A DNA stretch of 64,000 nucleotides from Bactericera cockerelli (GCA_024516035.1 CM044961.1:17411756-17475755); one strand, 5' to 3'; positions 1 to 11,751 are shown, counted from the stretch's first letter. Translations and numbers: made by a program. The notes: a model not told the origin generated them from the letters alone.

Positions 1-210
1 AAAAATAAGGACCACGACTTGCCGATACAGAATTTTTTGTAGAATCTAGAATGTAGAAAAAACAATATTCTACCATATAAAACAAATTTGAAGAAAATCG
101 GTTGAGTCGTTTTAGAGATACAAGTAATTTTCTAAAAAAATCTCAAAATTGGCACTTGTTTACAATGTGAAGCAATCACGAGGAAGTATTGTGTCCATAA
201 TTGGCAGTGT
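1..210 (-). repeat. RU repeat copy 0, cut by the window edge
   Basis: This is the inner part of the RU unit in reverse orientation. It ends at the unit's conserved boundary (reverse of ACACTGCCAATTATGGACAC) followed by a T-run. It matches 3767-3976 almost base for base. The rest of the copy lies left of the window. Confidence 0.85.
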
Positions 211-604
211 TTTTTTTTTTTTTTACTTTTTTTATTTTATTATATTGAGACATAATTCTCTATTGAGCTCCTCTTCTCAACCATTCTCGAATTATTGAGG
301 AAAATCTATGCATTGGGTGGAATCCGATCAAAAGATGCACAACTTGTTTACATTTTGAATGTCCAACCAAACCAATGGAGGGAAAAACCATACTATTACA
401 CACCTTTATACTTCATGGTACTAAAACATTTAGTTATCTGACTTTTAAAGACAGGACAGCTGTTTTGTACGAGTGGGCTTATTTGTAATCCTATCTCTTA
501 TAATACAGAAGAACTTGGGTAAAAACAGCACTTGTGTGAGCAGGAAACCTGGATAAACTGGATAAAAAAACGTGGTACTTTTTGAGGTTATTATACAAAA
601 AAAA
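211..604. other. spacer between inverted RU copies
   Basis: This ~390-bp AT-rich interval lies between a reverse and a forward RU unit and reappears at 3977-4372. No ORF or domain is recognisable. It starts with a T-run and ends with an A-run. It would be the internal region if the pair is a long-TIR element. Confidence 0.6.
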
Positions 605-1328
605 ACACTGCCAATTATGGACACCATACTTCCTCGTGATTGTTTCACATTGTGTACACGTGCGAATTTTGAGTTTTTATAGAAAGTTACTTGTATCTCC
701 AAAACGGCTCAACCGATTTTCTTCAAATTTGTTTTATATGGTAGAATATCGTTTTTTCTACAATCTGAATTCCACAAAAAATTCTGTATCGGCAAGTCGT
801 GGTCCTTATTTTTTTACTTTTTTGTCCAAAATTTCGGATTTTCTTAAATATCAGAGTCAAATTATAATTAATTCAAAAATAAATATAAATAACCTATGTC
901 AAACAATAATATGCATATTCTTACAAAATTTCATCGAAATCGGGTGTACCGTTCACGAGATATAAGCGTTTAAGTAAAAAGTTAGTGGTCAGGCGCATGG
1001 TCTCTTTCACCTAGAACCGCTTGTATGAATTCAATAAATTTAAAATGGGACCATCTACAGAATGTCTCCTAGATGTGTGCAAAATTTCATCAAAATCGGT
1101 CGAGTAGTTTCCGAGATTTGCGCGTTACAAGGAATCGTTTTAACAGACCGACAGACCGACAGAACGACAGACCGACAGACCGACAGACAGACACAAAACC
1201 AAATTTACTCAGTAGGTTATGAAACGTCCAGAAATATGAAAAAAATTGAAATCGGAGCAAAAAAATATTTTTTTTACAAAAACGAACACAATACTTCCGA
1301 TTTCTAATATTAGAAATTTCTCGGAAGT
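605..1328 (+). repeat. RU repeat copy 1
   Basis: Complete unit from ACACTGCCAATTATGGACAC to TTTCTCGGAAGT. Inside are three related ~45-bp motifs of the form AAATTTCATCAAAATCGG...GAGAT, the first inverted, then a (GACA/GACC)n run near 1146-1192. The end is a short palindrome built on TTTCTAATATTAGAAA. ORFs across it, reading DRQTDRQ, are repeat translation and not genes. Confidence 0.85.
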
Positions 1329-1372
1329 AATACATAAATACTGGCACTTTAAGAATTTCCACCAAAAAATTT

Positions 1373-1710
1373 GTGACCAATTGTTCATAGTTTACAAAGT
1401 CAAAGAGTTCATTGACCTCCTGGAATCAGCATCTCACGTCTGTTAGTTAATGAAGCGAATCCTCAAGAACTGATTCTTTGTTAATTAGGCACCACTGAAT
1501 CGACTCATTATGATCGGGAGTCACTCAGACGGTGAAAGGAGGATCCATGTCCTTTCTCATTCCATAGTCCAAGTTCTCTGAGTGAAAGGAAGAGTCAAGT
1601 GGCTCTTGTCAAAATGCAATGATTCAAGCTGGGACGACATGATGCAAAGTCATTGTGCACAGATTTCGTGACCAAAATTGCACGCTGGAATTCACAATAT
1701 AAATCAAAAT
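1373..1710. other. unassigned spacer
   Basis: Sequence between RU copies 1 and 2. I see no coding region or familiar repeat in it. Confidence 0.5.
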
Positions 1711-2248
1711 ACACTGCCAATTATGGACACAATACTTCCTCGTGATTGTTTCACATTGTGTACACGTGCGTTTTTTGAGTTTTTATACTAAATTACTTGT
1801 ATCTCCGAAACGGCTGAACCGATTTTCTTCAAATTTGTTTTAAATGATAGAAAACCGTTTTTTCTACATTCTAGATTCTACAAAAAATTCTGTATCGGCA
1901 AGTCGTGGTTCTTATTTTTTGACTTTATTGTCCAAAATTTCGGATTTTCTTAAATATCAGAGTCAAATTATAATTAATTAAAAAGAAAATATAAAAAGCC
2001 TGTGTAAAACAATAATATGCATATACATACAAAATTTCATCAAAATCGGGTGTACCGTTCACGAGATATAAGCATTTAAGTAAAAAGTTAGTGGTCAGGC
2101 GCATGGTCTCTTTCACCCAGAGCCGCTTGTACGAATTCGATGAATTTAAAATGGGACCATCTACAGAATGTCTCCTAGATGTGTGCAAAATTTCATCAAA
2201 ATCGGTCGAGTAGTTTCCGAGATTTGCGCGTTACAAGGAATCGTTTTA

Positions 2249-2298
<50 letters not shown>

Positions 2299-2455
2299 CG
2301 ACAGACCGACAGACGGACACAAAACCAAATTTGCTCAGGAGGTTATGAAACGTCCAGAAATATGAAAAAAATTGAAATCGGAGCAAAAAAATATTTTTTT
2401 TTACAAAAACGAACACAATACTTCCGATTTCTAATATTAGAAATTTCTCGGAAGT
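1711..2455 (+). repeat. RU repeat copy 2 (solitary)
   Basis: Complete RU unit with the same borders as copy 1 but no adjacent inverted partner, so units also occur singly. Its GACA run (about 2251-2312) is the longest of the set. The hAT-type element at 2475 lies 20 bp beyond its right end. Confidence 0.85.
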
Positions 2456-2474
2456 AATATATTTCAGTTTATAC

Positions 2475-3177
2475 CAGCGACGGCCAAACAGTCGACCGCG
2501 GTCCACCGGTGGACCGCCTAACATTTTCTGGTGGACCGCAAGCAAATGTCGAAAAAAAAAAGTGTCTACTAATTAAAAAAAAAGCAGAAAACTGGAAAAA
2601 AAAGTAGAAGCGGGGAAAAAATATGTACCTACATTAATTTTAAAAAGTATTGGTAGGTAGATTGTAGGCTATACAAAGGTATGAATTTTGTTGTCTAAAG
2701 AGAAAATATATTACTATACCCACTTGTTACTAATGGGCATTACTTGAACCTGCAGGTGTGTTAAGCTTTACTTGTTACTAATGATTTCGGAAAGAAAGAG
2801 AGATTGAGAGTGTGTGTAAATTTTATTGTAACCCTTTGATAGTACCGCCGCCGGCGCCAATTCTCTCGCTTATGCTTTCTTGTCTAGTTTACTTTATTAC
2901 TAATGTGTCTACTCAAGTCTACTGTTTAGTCCCGTTCCCCCTGTCTAAGTCTAAGTGCGTCTGATTATTTAACGTAATATTTTGATTTCGTCCGCGATCT
3001 TTTCTGTCTAATGTCTAAAAAAGAAATGAAGGAGGAGGAGAATGGTAAGCAATATTTTTCCAATTTTTTTTCACAGTGCATGAGTGGGGAGGGGAGGGGG
3101 GGGGCTAGTGTGGTGGACCGCCAGTAATTTTAAAAATATCAAAGTAGACCCCATGCTAAAAAGGTTGGCCACCCCTG
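2475..3177. mobile_element. non-autonomous hAT-type transposon, 703 bp
   Basis: The ends are imperfect inverted repeats: CAGCGACGGCCAAAC on the left, and the reverse complement of the right end reads CAGGGGTGGCCAACC, a widespread hAT-type terminus. Both sides carry the 8-bp duplication GTTTATAC (2467-2474 and 3178-3185), as hAT transposases produce. GGTGGACCGC occurs three times near the ends. No transposase ORF is present, so it would depend on an enzyme encoded elsewhere. Confidence 0.85.
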
Positions 3178-3307
3178 GTTTATACTGACTGAGTAGTAAT
3201 ATAGTACCTTTAGTGGAGTAACCACTAAATAATTAGATTAATGCTTTAAAATATATTACCACCTAATCCTAAGAGTGTTATTATTAAGAGGTCACATATT
3301 ATATATT

Positions 3308-3976
3308 ACTTCCGAGAAATTTCTAATATTAGAAATCGGAAGTATTGTGTTCGTTTTTGTAAAAAAAAATATTTTTTTGCTCCGATTTCAATTTTTTTCA
3401 TATTTCTGGACGTTTCATAACCTCCTGAGCAAATTTGGTTTTGTGTCCGTCTGTCGGTCTGTCGGTCTGTTAAAATGATTCCTTGTAACGCGCAAATCTC
3501 GGAAACTACTCGACCGATTTTGATGAAATTTTGCACACATCTAGGAGACATTCTGTAGATGGTCCCATTTTAAATTCATCGAATTCGTACTAGCGGTTCT
3601 TGGTGAAAGAGACCATGCGCCTGACCACTAACTTTTTACTTAAACGCTTATATCTCGTGGACGGTACACCCGATTTTGATGAAATTTTGTGTGGTTATGC
3701 TTTTTAAATTAATTATAATTTGACTCTGATATTTAAGAAAATCCGAAATTTTGGTCAAAGAAGTCAAAAAATAAGGACCACGACTTGCCGATACAGAATT
3801 TTTTGTAGAATCTAGAATGTAGAAAAAACAATATTCTACCATATAAAACAAATTTGAAGAAAATCGGTTGAGTCGTTTTAGAGATACAAGTAATTTTCTA
3901 AAAAAATCTCAAAATTGGCACTTGTTTACAATGTGAAGCAATCACGAGGAAGTATTGTGTCCATAATTGGCAGTGT
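3308..3976 (-). repeat. RU repeat copy 3 (left arm of composite)
   Basis: RU unit in reverse orientation, from ACTTCCGAGAAATTTC to the reverse of ACACTGCC. It lacks a short stretch near 3700 that is present in copy 5. With copy 4 it forms inverted arms around the spacer 3977-4372. Confidence 0.85.
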
Positions 3977-5132
3977 TTTTTTTTTTTTTTTACTTTTTTT
4001 ATTTTATTATATTGAGACATAATTCTCTATTGAGCTCCTCTTCTCAACCATTCTCGAATTATTGAGGAAAATCTATGCATTGGGTGGAATCCGATCAAAA
4101 GATGCACAACTTGTTTACATTTTGAATGTCCAACCAAACCAATGGAGGGAAAAACCATACTATTACACACCTTTATACTTCATGGTACTAAAACATTTAG
4201 TTATCTGACTTTTAAAGACAGGACAGCTGTTTTGTACGAGTGGGCTTATTTGTAATCCTATCTCTTATAATACAGAAGAACTTGGGTAAAAACAGCACTT
4301 GTGTGAGCAGGAAACCTGGATAAACTGGATAAAAAAACGTGGTACTTTTTGAGGTTATTATACAAAAAAAAAACACTGCCAATTATGGACACCATACTTC
4401 CTCGTGATTGTTTCACATTGTGTACACGTGCGAATTTTGAGTTTTTATAGAAAGTTACTTGTATCTCCAAAACGGCTCAACCGATTTTCTTCAAATTTGT
4501 TTTATATGGTAGAATATCGTTTTTTCTACAATCTGAATTTCACAAAAAATTCTGTATCGGCAAGTCGTGGTCCTTATTTTTTTACTTTTTTGTCCAAAAT
4601 TTCGGATTTTCTTAAATATCAGAGTCAAATTATAATTAATTCAAAAATAAATATAAATAACCTATGTCAAACAATAATATGCATATTCTTACAAAATTTC
4701 ATCGAAATCGGGTGTACCGTTCACGAGATATAAGCGTTTAAGTAAAAAGTTAGTGGTCAGGCGCATGGTCTCTTTCACCTAGAACCGCTTGTATGAATTC
4801 AATAAATTTAAAATGGGACCATCTACAGAATGTCTCCTAGATGTGTGCAAAATTTCATCAAAATCGGTCGAGTAGTTTCCGAGATTTGCGCGTTACAAGG
4901 AATCGTTTTAACAGACCGACAGACCGACAGAACGACAGACCGACAGACCGACACAAAACCAAATTTACTCAGTAGGTTATGAAACGTCCAGAAATATGAA
5001 AAAAATTGAAATCGGAGCAAAAAAATATTTTTTTTACAAAAACGAACACAATACTTCCGATTTCTAATATTAGAAATTTCTCGGAAGTAATACATAAATA
5101 CTGGCACTTTAAGAATTTCCACCAAAAAATTT
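3767..5132 (+). repeat. 1.37-kb direct duplication, right copy
   Basis: Partner of 1-1372. The match starts at the window edge in the left copy, so the true length may be greater. Confidence 0.85.
4373..5088 (+). repeat. RU repeat copy 4 (right arm of composite)
   Basis: Near-identical to copy 1, with a shorter GACA/GACC run. Confidence 0.85.
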
Positions 5133-5287
5133 AGGGCTTAATAATAAGCCCTAATAGTCTAAACTTTTAATAGGCAAGTAGAATAAATAATATACTCATA
5201 TTAAAATCGCACTTTACAAGGGACTTATCTTTATTTGCCTATTATCATTTCCTACTACTGAGCTGCGAGTACTTCACTAGTTTTTTT

Positions 5288-6025
5288 ACTTCCGAGAAAT
5301 TTCTAATATTAGAAATCGGAAGTATTGTGTTCGTTTTTGTAAAAAAAAATATTTTTTTGCTCCGATTTCAATTTTTTTCATATTTCTGGACGTTTCATAA
5401 CCTCCTGAGCAAATTTGGTTTTGTGTCTGTCTGTCGGTCCGTCGGTCTGTCTGTCGGTCTGTCTGTCGGTCTGTCTGTCGGTCTGTTAAAACGATTCCTT
5501 GTAACGCGCAAATCTCGGAAACTACTCGACCGACTTTGATGAAATTTTGCACACATCTAGGAGACATTCTGCAGATGGTCCCATTTTAAATTCATCGAAT
5601 TCGTACTAGCGGTTCTTGGTGAAAGAGACCATGCGCCTGACCACTAACTTTTTACTTAAACGCTGATATCTCGTGAACGGTACACTCGATTTTGATGAAA
5701 TTTTGTATGGTTATGCATATTATTATTTTACATAGGCTTTTTATAATTACTTTTAAATTAATTATAATTTGACTCTGATATTTAAGAAAATCCGAAATTT
5801 TGGACAAAGAAGTCAAAAAATAAGGACCACGACTTGCCGATACAGAATTTTTTGTAGAATCTAGAATGTAGAAAAAACGATATTCTACCATATAAAACAA
5901 ATTTGAAGAAAATCGGTTCAGTAGTTTTGGAGATACAAGTAATTTTCTAAAAAAATCTCAAATTTGGCACGTGTTTACAATGTGAAGCAATCACGAGGAA
6001 GTATTGTGTCCATAATTGGCAGTGT
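5288..6025 (-). repeat. RU repeat copy 5
   Basis: Full-length reverse unit with the same two borders as the others and a mixed GTCTGTCGGTCTGT run near 5425-5487. No partner unit follows it. Confidence 0.85.
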
Positions 6026-6308
6026 TTTTTTTTGTAATTTAAACGTAAGAATATTAAAGGTGTATTCATCCAAGTAGGATAAAAAACACATGCTATACAT
6101 GGGAACAAAAATATCCAACTAGAAGGACGTTAGCCTTTTATGTAACATACTAAATATTCCATTCATACCTCAGCAACCTCAGTCTAATGAAATATACCCA
6201 GGTCCCAGGTAAACGTACCTAGAGAAGGACAACAGCTCTCTTGGCTTTGATGTGAGCAACAGAGCTCTAGGCTCTTATCTCTATCCATCTCACGCCTGCC
6301 TGATTTAA

Positions 6309-6372
6309 CCGACAATCTTTAAGCAGCGGCCTCCTACTCTGGAGGTCTGTCGTTCGAGTCTGCAGTGTGGCT
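6309..6372 (+). repeat. possible degraded tRNA-like SINE head
   Basis: A box-B-like CGTTCGAGTC follows a tRNA-sized stretch. No clean box A or tail is visible, so this may be chance. Confidence 0.3.
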
Positions 6373-7904
6373 TGTTATAATAAGTCAGGTCTAAACAAAG
6401 CTGGTTCAAAAAACCACAAATATAATAACCATAGACACATAGCAAGAATGAAATTGAACGTCCGAAGCTATTGAGCACTCTAGTTAAAAACAACGTTTAA
6501 CCACCCTCAAAAAAAAATGCAATAAAATTGAAAGTATTGACTATTGTGACATCACCTTTGTAGATTTAGCACAATATAGGTAATAATTCAAACCTTAAAA
6601 GCTTTCAGCCGAGTTCGTTCAGATGTTAATCCACTACCTAGGACACAAAATTGATCCTCGATCGTCCAGAACAATATCTGAATGTCATAATGCGAAGGGA
6701 AAAAAAGTATCTCGAAGGAAAATTGAGTGAATTCATTTTCCTCAGTTTTAAATTATTTTTATTAGAAGTACCTGCATTTATTTATTACAAGAGCTAACTA
6801 GTGATTCCTCAAGGAATCCTTATAATAAGACATGATAAATTCTGAGGTCATCAAAGGTCATTGATGAATTTAAAGATCATAAAGATATGCATTAGAAAAT
6901 GAAGGATAGAGATACCAGACCCGTCTGTACCATTTACAATTTTAAATATTTTACCCTTTTGTACAGATCGCATTGCATTTTTTTTTTTTTTTTTTTTTTT
7001 CTAAAAAATACATTATTTCAAGTAGGAGACTTAAATAGGCAGTATAGCATAATTATTACTGTCAATAAACATCAAAAAAAAGTTATTATCTTCTTGTTAT
7101 ATTTACAATTATTCAAACCTGAACTTGTTAATATTACCGACACTTGGGATACAAACCCCCGCCGACCTTCCGACCTATACTTACTCTTGTAAGTATCAGG
7201 TCCGCTTCCTTATCAATAAATCGTACTAAAGTTCGGATTCCAAATAATGTAGGTTGTAGGTACCTTCTCATGTCAGATTCCAAACCTGCCTATAATATTT
7301 TAACTAATTTTCAGTCACAGGAAATTTTTCAACTTACCTACCTACTCACACAATTTATTACCAATGATATTTTTACAAAGTTGGCCAAATATTATATCAT
7401 AAATTTACTTGTTCATCTATGGAGATATATTAAAGTGTTCTCGATTAGTGCAACGTCAGCATAAAGTATTTCAAACCACTGTTTCCTCATTACCTCATGA
7501 ACTTTACAAATTGAGTAGTCAGTACCAAAGTTATTACTTATCACAACATGAGACATATTTTTTATAGAATTGGTATTGGTAACTAACTTACTTCCATAAT
7601 ATATGTGCATAAATATCGTATGAAATCAGAGATGTTCAACAAATTCATTTTTTTAATGAAGAACATTATTAGTTTTATTTTATGAAGTTACATTCAAGAT
7701 CATTTTGAATGTAGCTAAATAAAATAATACGGGTCCGGTTCCTCAAGCTTTTCTTACCATCAAAATTTCAGATTAACTAAAAACTATAGTAGTTCTGGAG
7801 TTATGGGACTCCTGTCAATTAGAAGACATCTGCCAGATATAGCACCAGCCGGTTTTCAGTTGCGTCATTCATTGCCTTTTCTAAACTAGGTATTTACCAA
7901 GTTT

Positions 7905-8110
7905 ATTCTCTGCCACTTAGCCCGGGGTTAAGTGGCAGAGAATGCCTAAGGCATTAACTTCGCCCCGGATTACAAAACAATTGTAATTAAAAATTAACAT
8001 TGATCTTTATTATTATTATTTTTTGTACATACTTCTAAGTTTTTTTTTAAATTTTATTGTTATTTATTCTTCGTTGATGATTGTTTTGTAAAAATAAATA
8101 AAGTGTAAAT
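7905..8110 (+). repeat. S1-like SINE tail with a 15-bp perfect hairpin
   Basis: ATTCTCTGCCACTTA (7905-7919) and its exact reverse complement (7929-7943) flank a 9-base loop. The following GCATTAACTTCGCC resembles the 3' part of S1 SINEs, and (TTA)n and (TAAA)n runs follow. No tRNA head is present. Confidence 0.45.
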
Positions 8111-8140
8111 AAATAAATAAAATTCTAAGCCACAGCTTCG

Positions 8141-8243
8141 TCTCATTCACTCAAACCCGTCTTACTAAGTTTACTAACATTTTCCAGACTTTGGACTTGA
8201 ACCAGCGACCTCCAAGTTATGATTCAGCTGTCGAGATTCATGC
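8141..8243 (-). repeat. S3 SINE fragment
   Basis: The reverse strand carries the S3 order: a box-B region like GGTTCAAGTCC within GGAGGTCGCTGG, then the AGTAAG...GAGT tail. The head is diverged and truncated. Confidence 0.6.
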
Positions 8244-8291
8244 TACTGATGTTCGGTTAACAATGATTAAAAAATATAAAATACATTTGTT

Positions 8292-8332
8292 CCAAAACCT
8301 TCTGAGTATAAAGTATACTCAGAAGGTTTTGG
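8292..8332. repeat. perfect 19-bp hairpin, loop AAG
   Basis: CCAAAACCTTCTGAGTATA is followed after three bases by its exact reverse complement. It belongs to no repeat family I recognise here. Confidence 0.85.
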
Positions 8333-8704
8333 AAGGTTTAGTCCCCAAACCTTGTGGGACCCCAAGACCCCGCGCAGCCCACCCCTCGCCACTACTCGTA
8401 TTGATGAACTTTAGGTTTCCTCTTGTGACGAGCGCTAAAATCCCATAGTGTCACGATTCCTGCCTCTAAACCCACGACTTTGGTGTTGGATGAGCTACAT
8501 GAAGATTCTCACAAGCTATTGTAAAGTCCATAACTCACCAGTGTTATTCTTATTACTCCTTAGTACCTAACTACCAGGTATTGTTCTGGGAAATGTCAAC
8601 TGAGGTTGTTAGCGAGTTCTCTGGGTTCCAATGAGCAATGGTTTTTGCACTTGTTAAAAGATTTGGCGTTCAGATTTTAACCCAGTATGTGCTCATAACT
8701 ATTT

Positions 8705-8938
8705 TTTTTTTTTTTTTTTTTTTTGGTTTTAACGTCGCTTTCAACTGCATTGGTCATATCACGACGGGGGTGTTACCCTCCAATCGCAGGAAACTCACAA
8801 ACCTGCTACCCACATTAACCTCACCCAGCCTGGGTTCGGCCGGAATGCCAGCATCACGAAGTCTTCACCTCGCTGGACGTTGCTTAACTTCGGTGATCCA
8901 ACGAGAACCGGTGCATTCAACGCGCCATCGACGCTGGC
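8705..8938 (-). mobile_element. S5 SINE, 5S rRNA-derived
   Basis: On the minus strand the element starts with a 5S-like head. Signature words are CACCGGTTCTCGT, GATCACCGAAGTTAAGC (5S box A region) and CAGCGAGGT. Core C and an A-tail follow (T-run on the + strand). The target duplication AACTATTT is at 8697-8704 and 8939-8946. The 5S box C region is missing, apparently by internal deletion. Confidence 0.88.
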
Positions 8939-8946
8939 AACTATTT

Positions 8947-10284
8947 CTTTTGATATTTGAAGTTTTCAGGAGCTGTTGTGACTGAAATTAAATTAAAAAG
9001 TTTAGGTATGTAACGTACCAGTGGGCCTGTTTGGGTTAAGTGGCGAAACAAAACAGGCAAAGTTGTTCCAGTTGTTGTTTGAAGCTTTTAGGTTTATTTG
9101 TTTCTAAGTTAGGATTAGGAGTTTTAATATGAATTTCTAAGAAACGATTTGAAAATATCTTCTAAACTTTAAGATAGGTACATAAAGTAACAGTCTGATT
9201 CATAGTAATAATATATGTAGTTGGATAATGATCAAACCACTGACGAAGAACAAATTAGATACAAAGGAAGACGAACGTAGATATTTCATTTTGTATTTTG
9301 TTTCAGCGGTATCTATTCTATCGGCAGATATTTTTCAGTAATTTTTTAGAAGTAATATTTTTATTCACTGACTAATTAAGTTTAGTTCCATAACTTCAGC
9401 AATTAAACAGCAATCTCTAAGCAAAAAAAAAAATCTATAAATCCCAATACAGTTATGTTTGTTGAATAATTGAATCTCATACTAAAAAATGGCTGGGAAG
9501 CCAATAAATTTTTCCAAGAAAGTGTATTACTGCCATTACTCTCTAAAAAATGATAATATTGAGTATATTAGGTACGTCAGTGCAGTACAGAGTTCACAGT
9601 AATACCTGGAGGTTACCTTTACCTCCCTATAAGTAGTCTGGCAGCATAATACAGGAAGTCCCATTATGCCAACAGTTTCCATACATAGACGTTCTGTTGT
9701 ATGACCCTAGTTATGTATTACGATTTACTGAACCCTAAATTGACAGCTGTTAAGGAGGAAGTGTGACTATTCTGTTTGGCACAGATTGTTAATAAAACCC
9801 GATGCAACATTTCTGGTATTGTTTTCGGATGACACCCTCAAGTTGCCAAGAGTATTACGAAATATCGATACCATAGCCATGATGACATTTTTAATGTTGT
9901 AATTGTGGTATTTACCATTGTTGAGTGTATATAATAAATGTACATAGTTTTGTTTCGACTACATACTAAATTTGAACCATGCTACTTGTCATAGATACCT
10001 TTTAGGTGTGACAAAATAACAGAAATTTAAACAGTCCTAAGAGGACTTGAACATCATCTTATCCAGCAGTTATTTTGTGTCACTATTCATGTGGTCAAAT
10101 TTTCAATCAAATAAGGAAAACAAAGTACCTACATTTGGTGATACATTCAAAATTTATCATCAAACAAGAACCTAGACAGCTATATAAAAAAATAGTAATA
10201 GTTTCATGTGCATCTCGAGCACTAGAAAAGTGAGAAGAAACTCCAAAACGAAAAAGTCATCACACTTATTTATGTGTAAATCAC
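8947..10284. other. intergenic sequence, nothing recognised
   Basis: AT-rich, with no long ORF, microsatellite or SINE head that I can support. Confidence 0.5.
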
Positions 10285-10399
10285 AGTCGTGATATCTCAA
10301 GTCTCAAACTAGCTTTACTAAATTATTGTTTACTTGGTACCTATTTGAACCACCGACCTCTAGGTTAAAAGTTCACCATCTTATCGATTTAGCTACTAA
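10285..10399 (-). repeat. S3 SINE, diverged
   Basis: The reverse strand shows the S3 head (diverged box B within AGAGGTCGGTGG) followed by an AGTAAAGC...TTGAG...TGATATCACG-like tail with several substitutions. Confidence 0.7.
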
Positions 10400-11481
10400 A
10401 GTAGTTAGAGAAATATTTTAAAGAAAAAAATAAAAAAAAAATAGTGATGATGAGAACTAGAACTAACACACTTTTTTAATTCTAAAAAGTGAGAGAAAAC
10501 CAATCATAAAAACACATCAACATTTCAGCAAGTTTTCTCAATAATCTAAAAACAGAGAGTGGTGAAAATTCAAACCCGCAACACCTAACAAATACCACTA
10601 AACTCGCAGAACCAACACACCATTATAGTGGCTTTTTGAACCAACTGGAACCATGGCCCCCGTGCTGTGGTGTGTCGGGATAATGAGGATGACACACTGA
10701 CTGACTGACATGGTGAACCGAAAGAAAACCATCCCATGATGGAAAATAGAAAACATGCTCCAACCTACTTACCAGACTTACCACGCTAGACAGGTTGGCT
10801 ACATGAGATTCTCAACTCTGAAAACAATCACTGAAATGAAGGAAAACCGTTCTTGTGAAGATAATTGGAAAATGATGATTGTTTGCGTCGTTTCAAATGG
10901 TTGTGAAACTTAATATTGAAAACAATTTGTTATTTAAAACAAGTAAGAAATAGATTGTTTATTACAATAGGTAACGATACTTACCTGTGATAGTGAAACA
11001 AATAAGAAAATAAAGGTTAAATGAGAATTTCCATGCGGTGGTAAATATCAGTCTTGAGGATTTGACCTTATAGAAGGAGAGTGAAGACCTCTTGGAATCT
11101 TCTTGTTAGTAAATAATTAAATATGTAGTACCTAGGTACTATTGTTATTACAGCCTCAAATACGTACAGTAACATATTAAGACTGATACCTAGGTTCATT
11201 GATAAAATATGGGATATTATTATAGAATTTAATGTTATTATTACAATGAATATTATCATCTATTCCTATTAGATAGTAGTAGGTAGTGTTTAAATTTGTA
11301 TTATTCAAAAAAGAAGAAGAAAAGAAGAAAAAATAACTGGCTCTACCTGCTTGTCATAAGTTACACGTAATAAGTAATTAATTCCAGATAAAACATAATA
11401 ATAATTATTTTTAAATTTAGCATTTCATTAATCGGTCATTCCGCCTTTAGGTATATCTTCATTATTATTATCTACCTTTCT
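10400..11481. other. intergenic sequence, nothing firm
   Basis: Contains a short ACTGACTG run near 10695 and purine-rich patches near 10430 and 11310. No gene is recognised. Confidence 0.45.
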
Positions 11482-11705
11482 GCGTCCACTGGAGTGCATC
11501 CTAACACGAGTTGCTTCTGTCACTGAAGTCAAGCAGCGCAACGTCCAGCGAGATTAGGACTTAAATACGTGACCATTCGAATCCTCAACCTCATGATGCT
11601 ATATAGCTATTCCCCTCCCAACCCAGGCTGGGTGAGTTCAATATGGGTAGCTAGTTGGTAAGTTTCCAGCGAAAGTAGGGTATGACTTTAGTCATTGAAA
11701 CCACC
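11482..11705 (+). mobile_element. S5 SINE, diverged
   Basis: A 5S-like stretch (CACTGAAGTCAAGCAGCGCAACGTCCAGCGAG, then AGGACTTAAATACGTGACC, matching 5S boxes A to C) passes into core C (CAACCCAGGCTGGGTGAG, GGGTAGCTAG, CCAGCGAA). The start is diverged and no tail or duplication is clear. Confidence 0.75.
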
Positions 11706-11751
11706 ATTCAGGTAGTTTGAAATGTAGTTTCTAACAACAAGTAGGTAATTA

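Larger units (their letters stand above)
1..1372 (+). repeat. 1.37-kb direct duplication, left copy
   Basis: The block holding RU copy 0, a ~390-bp spacer and RU copy 1 recurs at 3767-5132 with very few differences; the main one is the number of GACA/GACC repeats. Identity stops sharply at ACCAAAAAATTT. Because identity covers RU units and spacer together, this looks like a recent segmental duplication or a second copy of one composite transposon. Confidence 0.85.
3308..5088. mobile_element. candidate composite element with ~700-bp inverted ends
   Basis: A reverse RU unit, a ~390-bp spacer and a forward RU unit form a 1.78-kb structure that begins and ends with the same sequence (ATTACTTCCGAG inverted). 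A second copy of its right two-thirds occupies 1-1372. No clear target duplication or transposase is visible, so mobility is inferred from repetition and symmetry only. Confidence 0.5.
6026..8140. other. AT-rich intergenic sequence with no recognised gene
   Basis: Holds a possible tRNA-like box B near 6350, a T-run at 6979-7000 and a hairpin at 7905-7943. The short ORFs are scattered on both strands and lack domains or splice partners. I see no exon here. Confidence 0.5.

Noticed and set aside
1062..5567. Several 60-100-codon ORFs reading ...DRQTDRQTDR...
   Set aside because: They are translations of the GACA/GACC run in RU repeats and occur in all orientations with the repeat.
10561..10622. 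tRNA-like SINE head on the minus strand
   Set aside because: Only a weak box B (reverse of TCAAACCC) and no box A or family tail.
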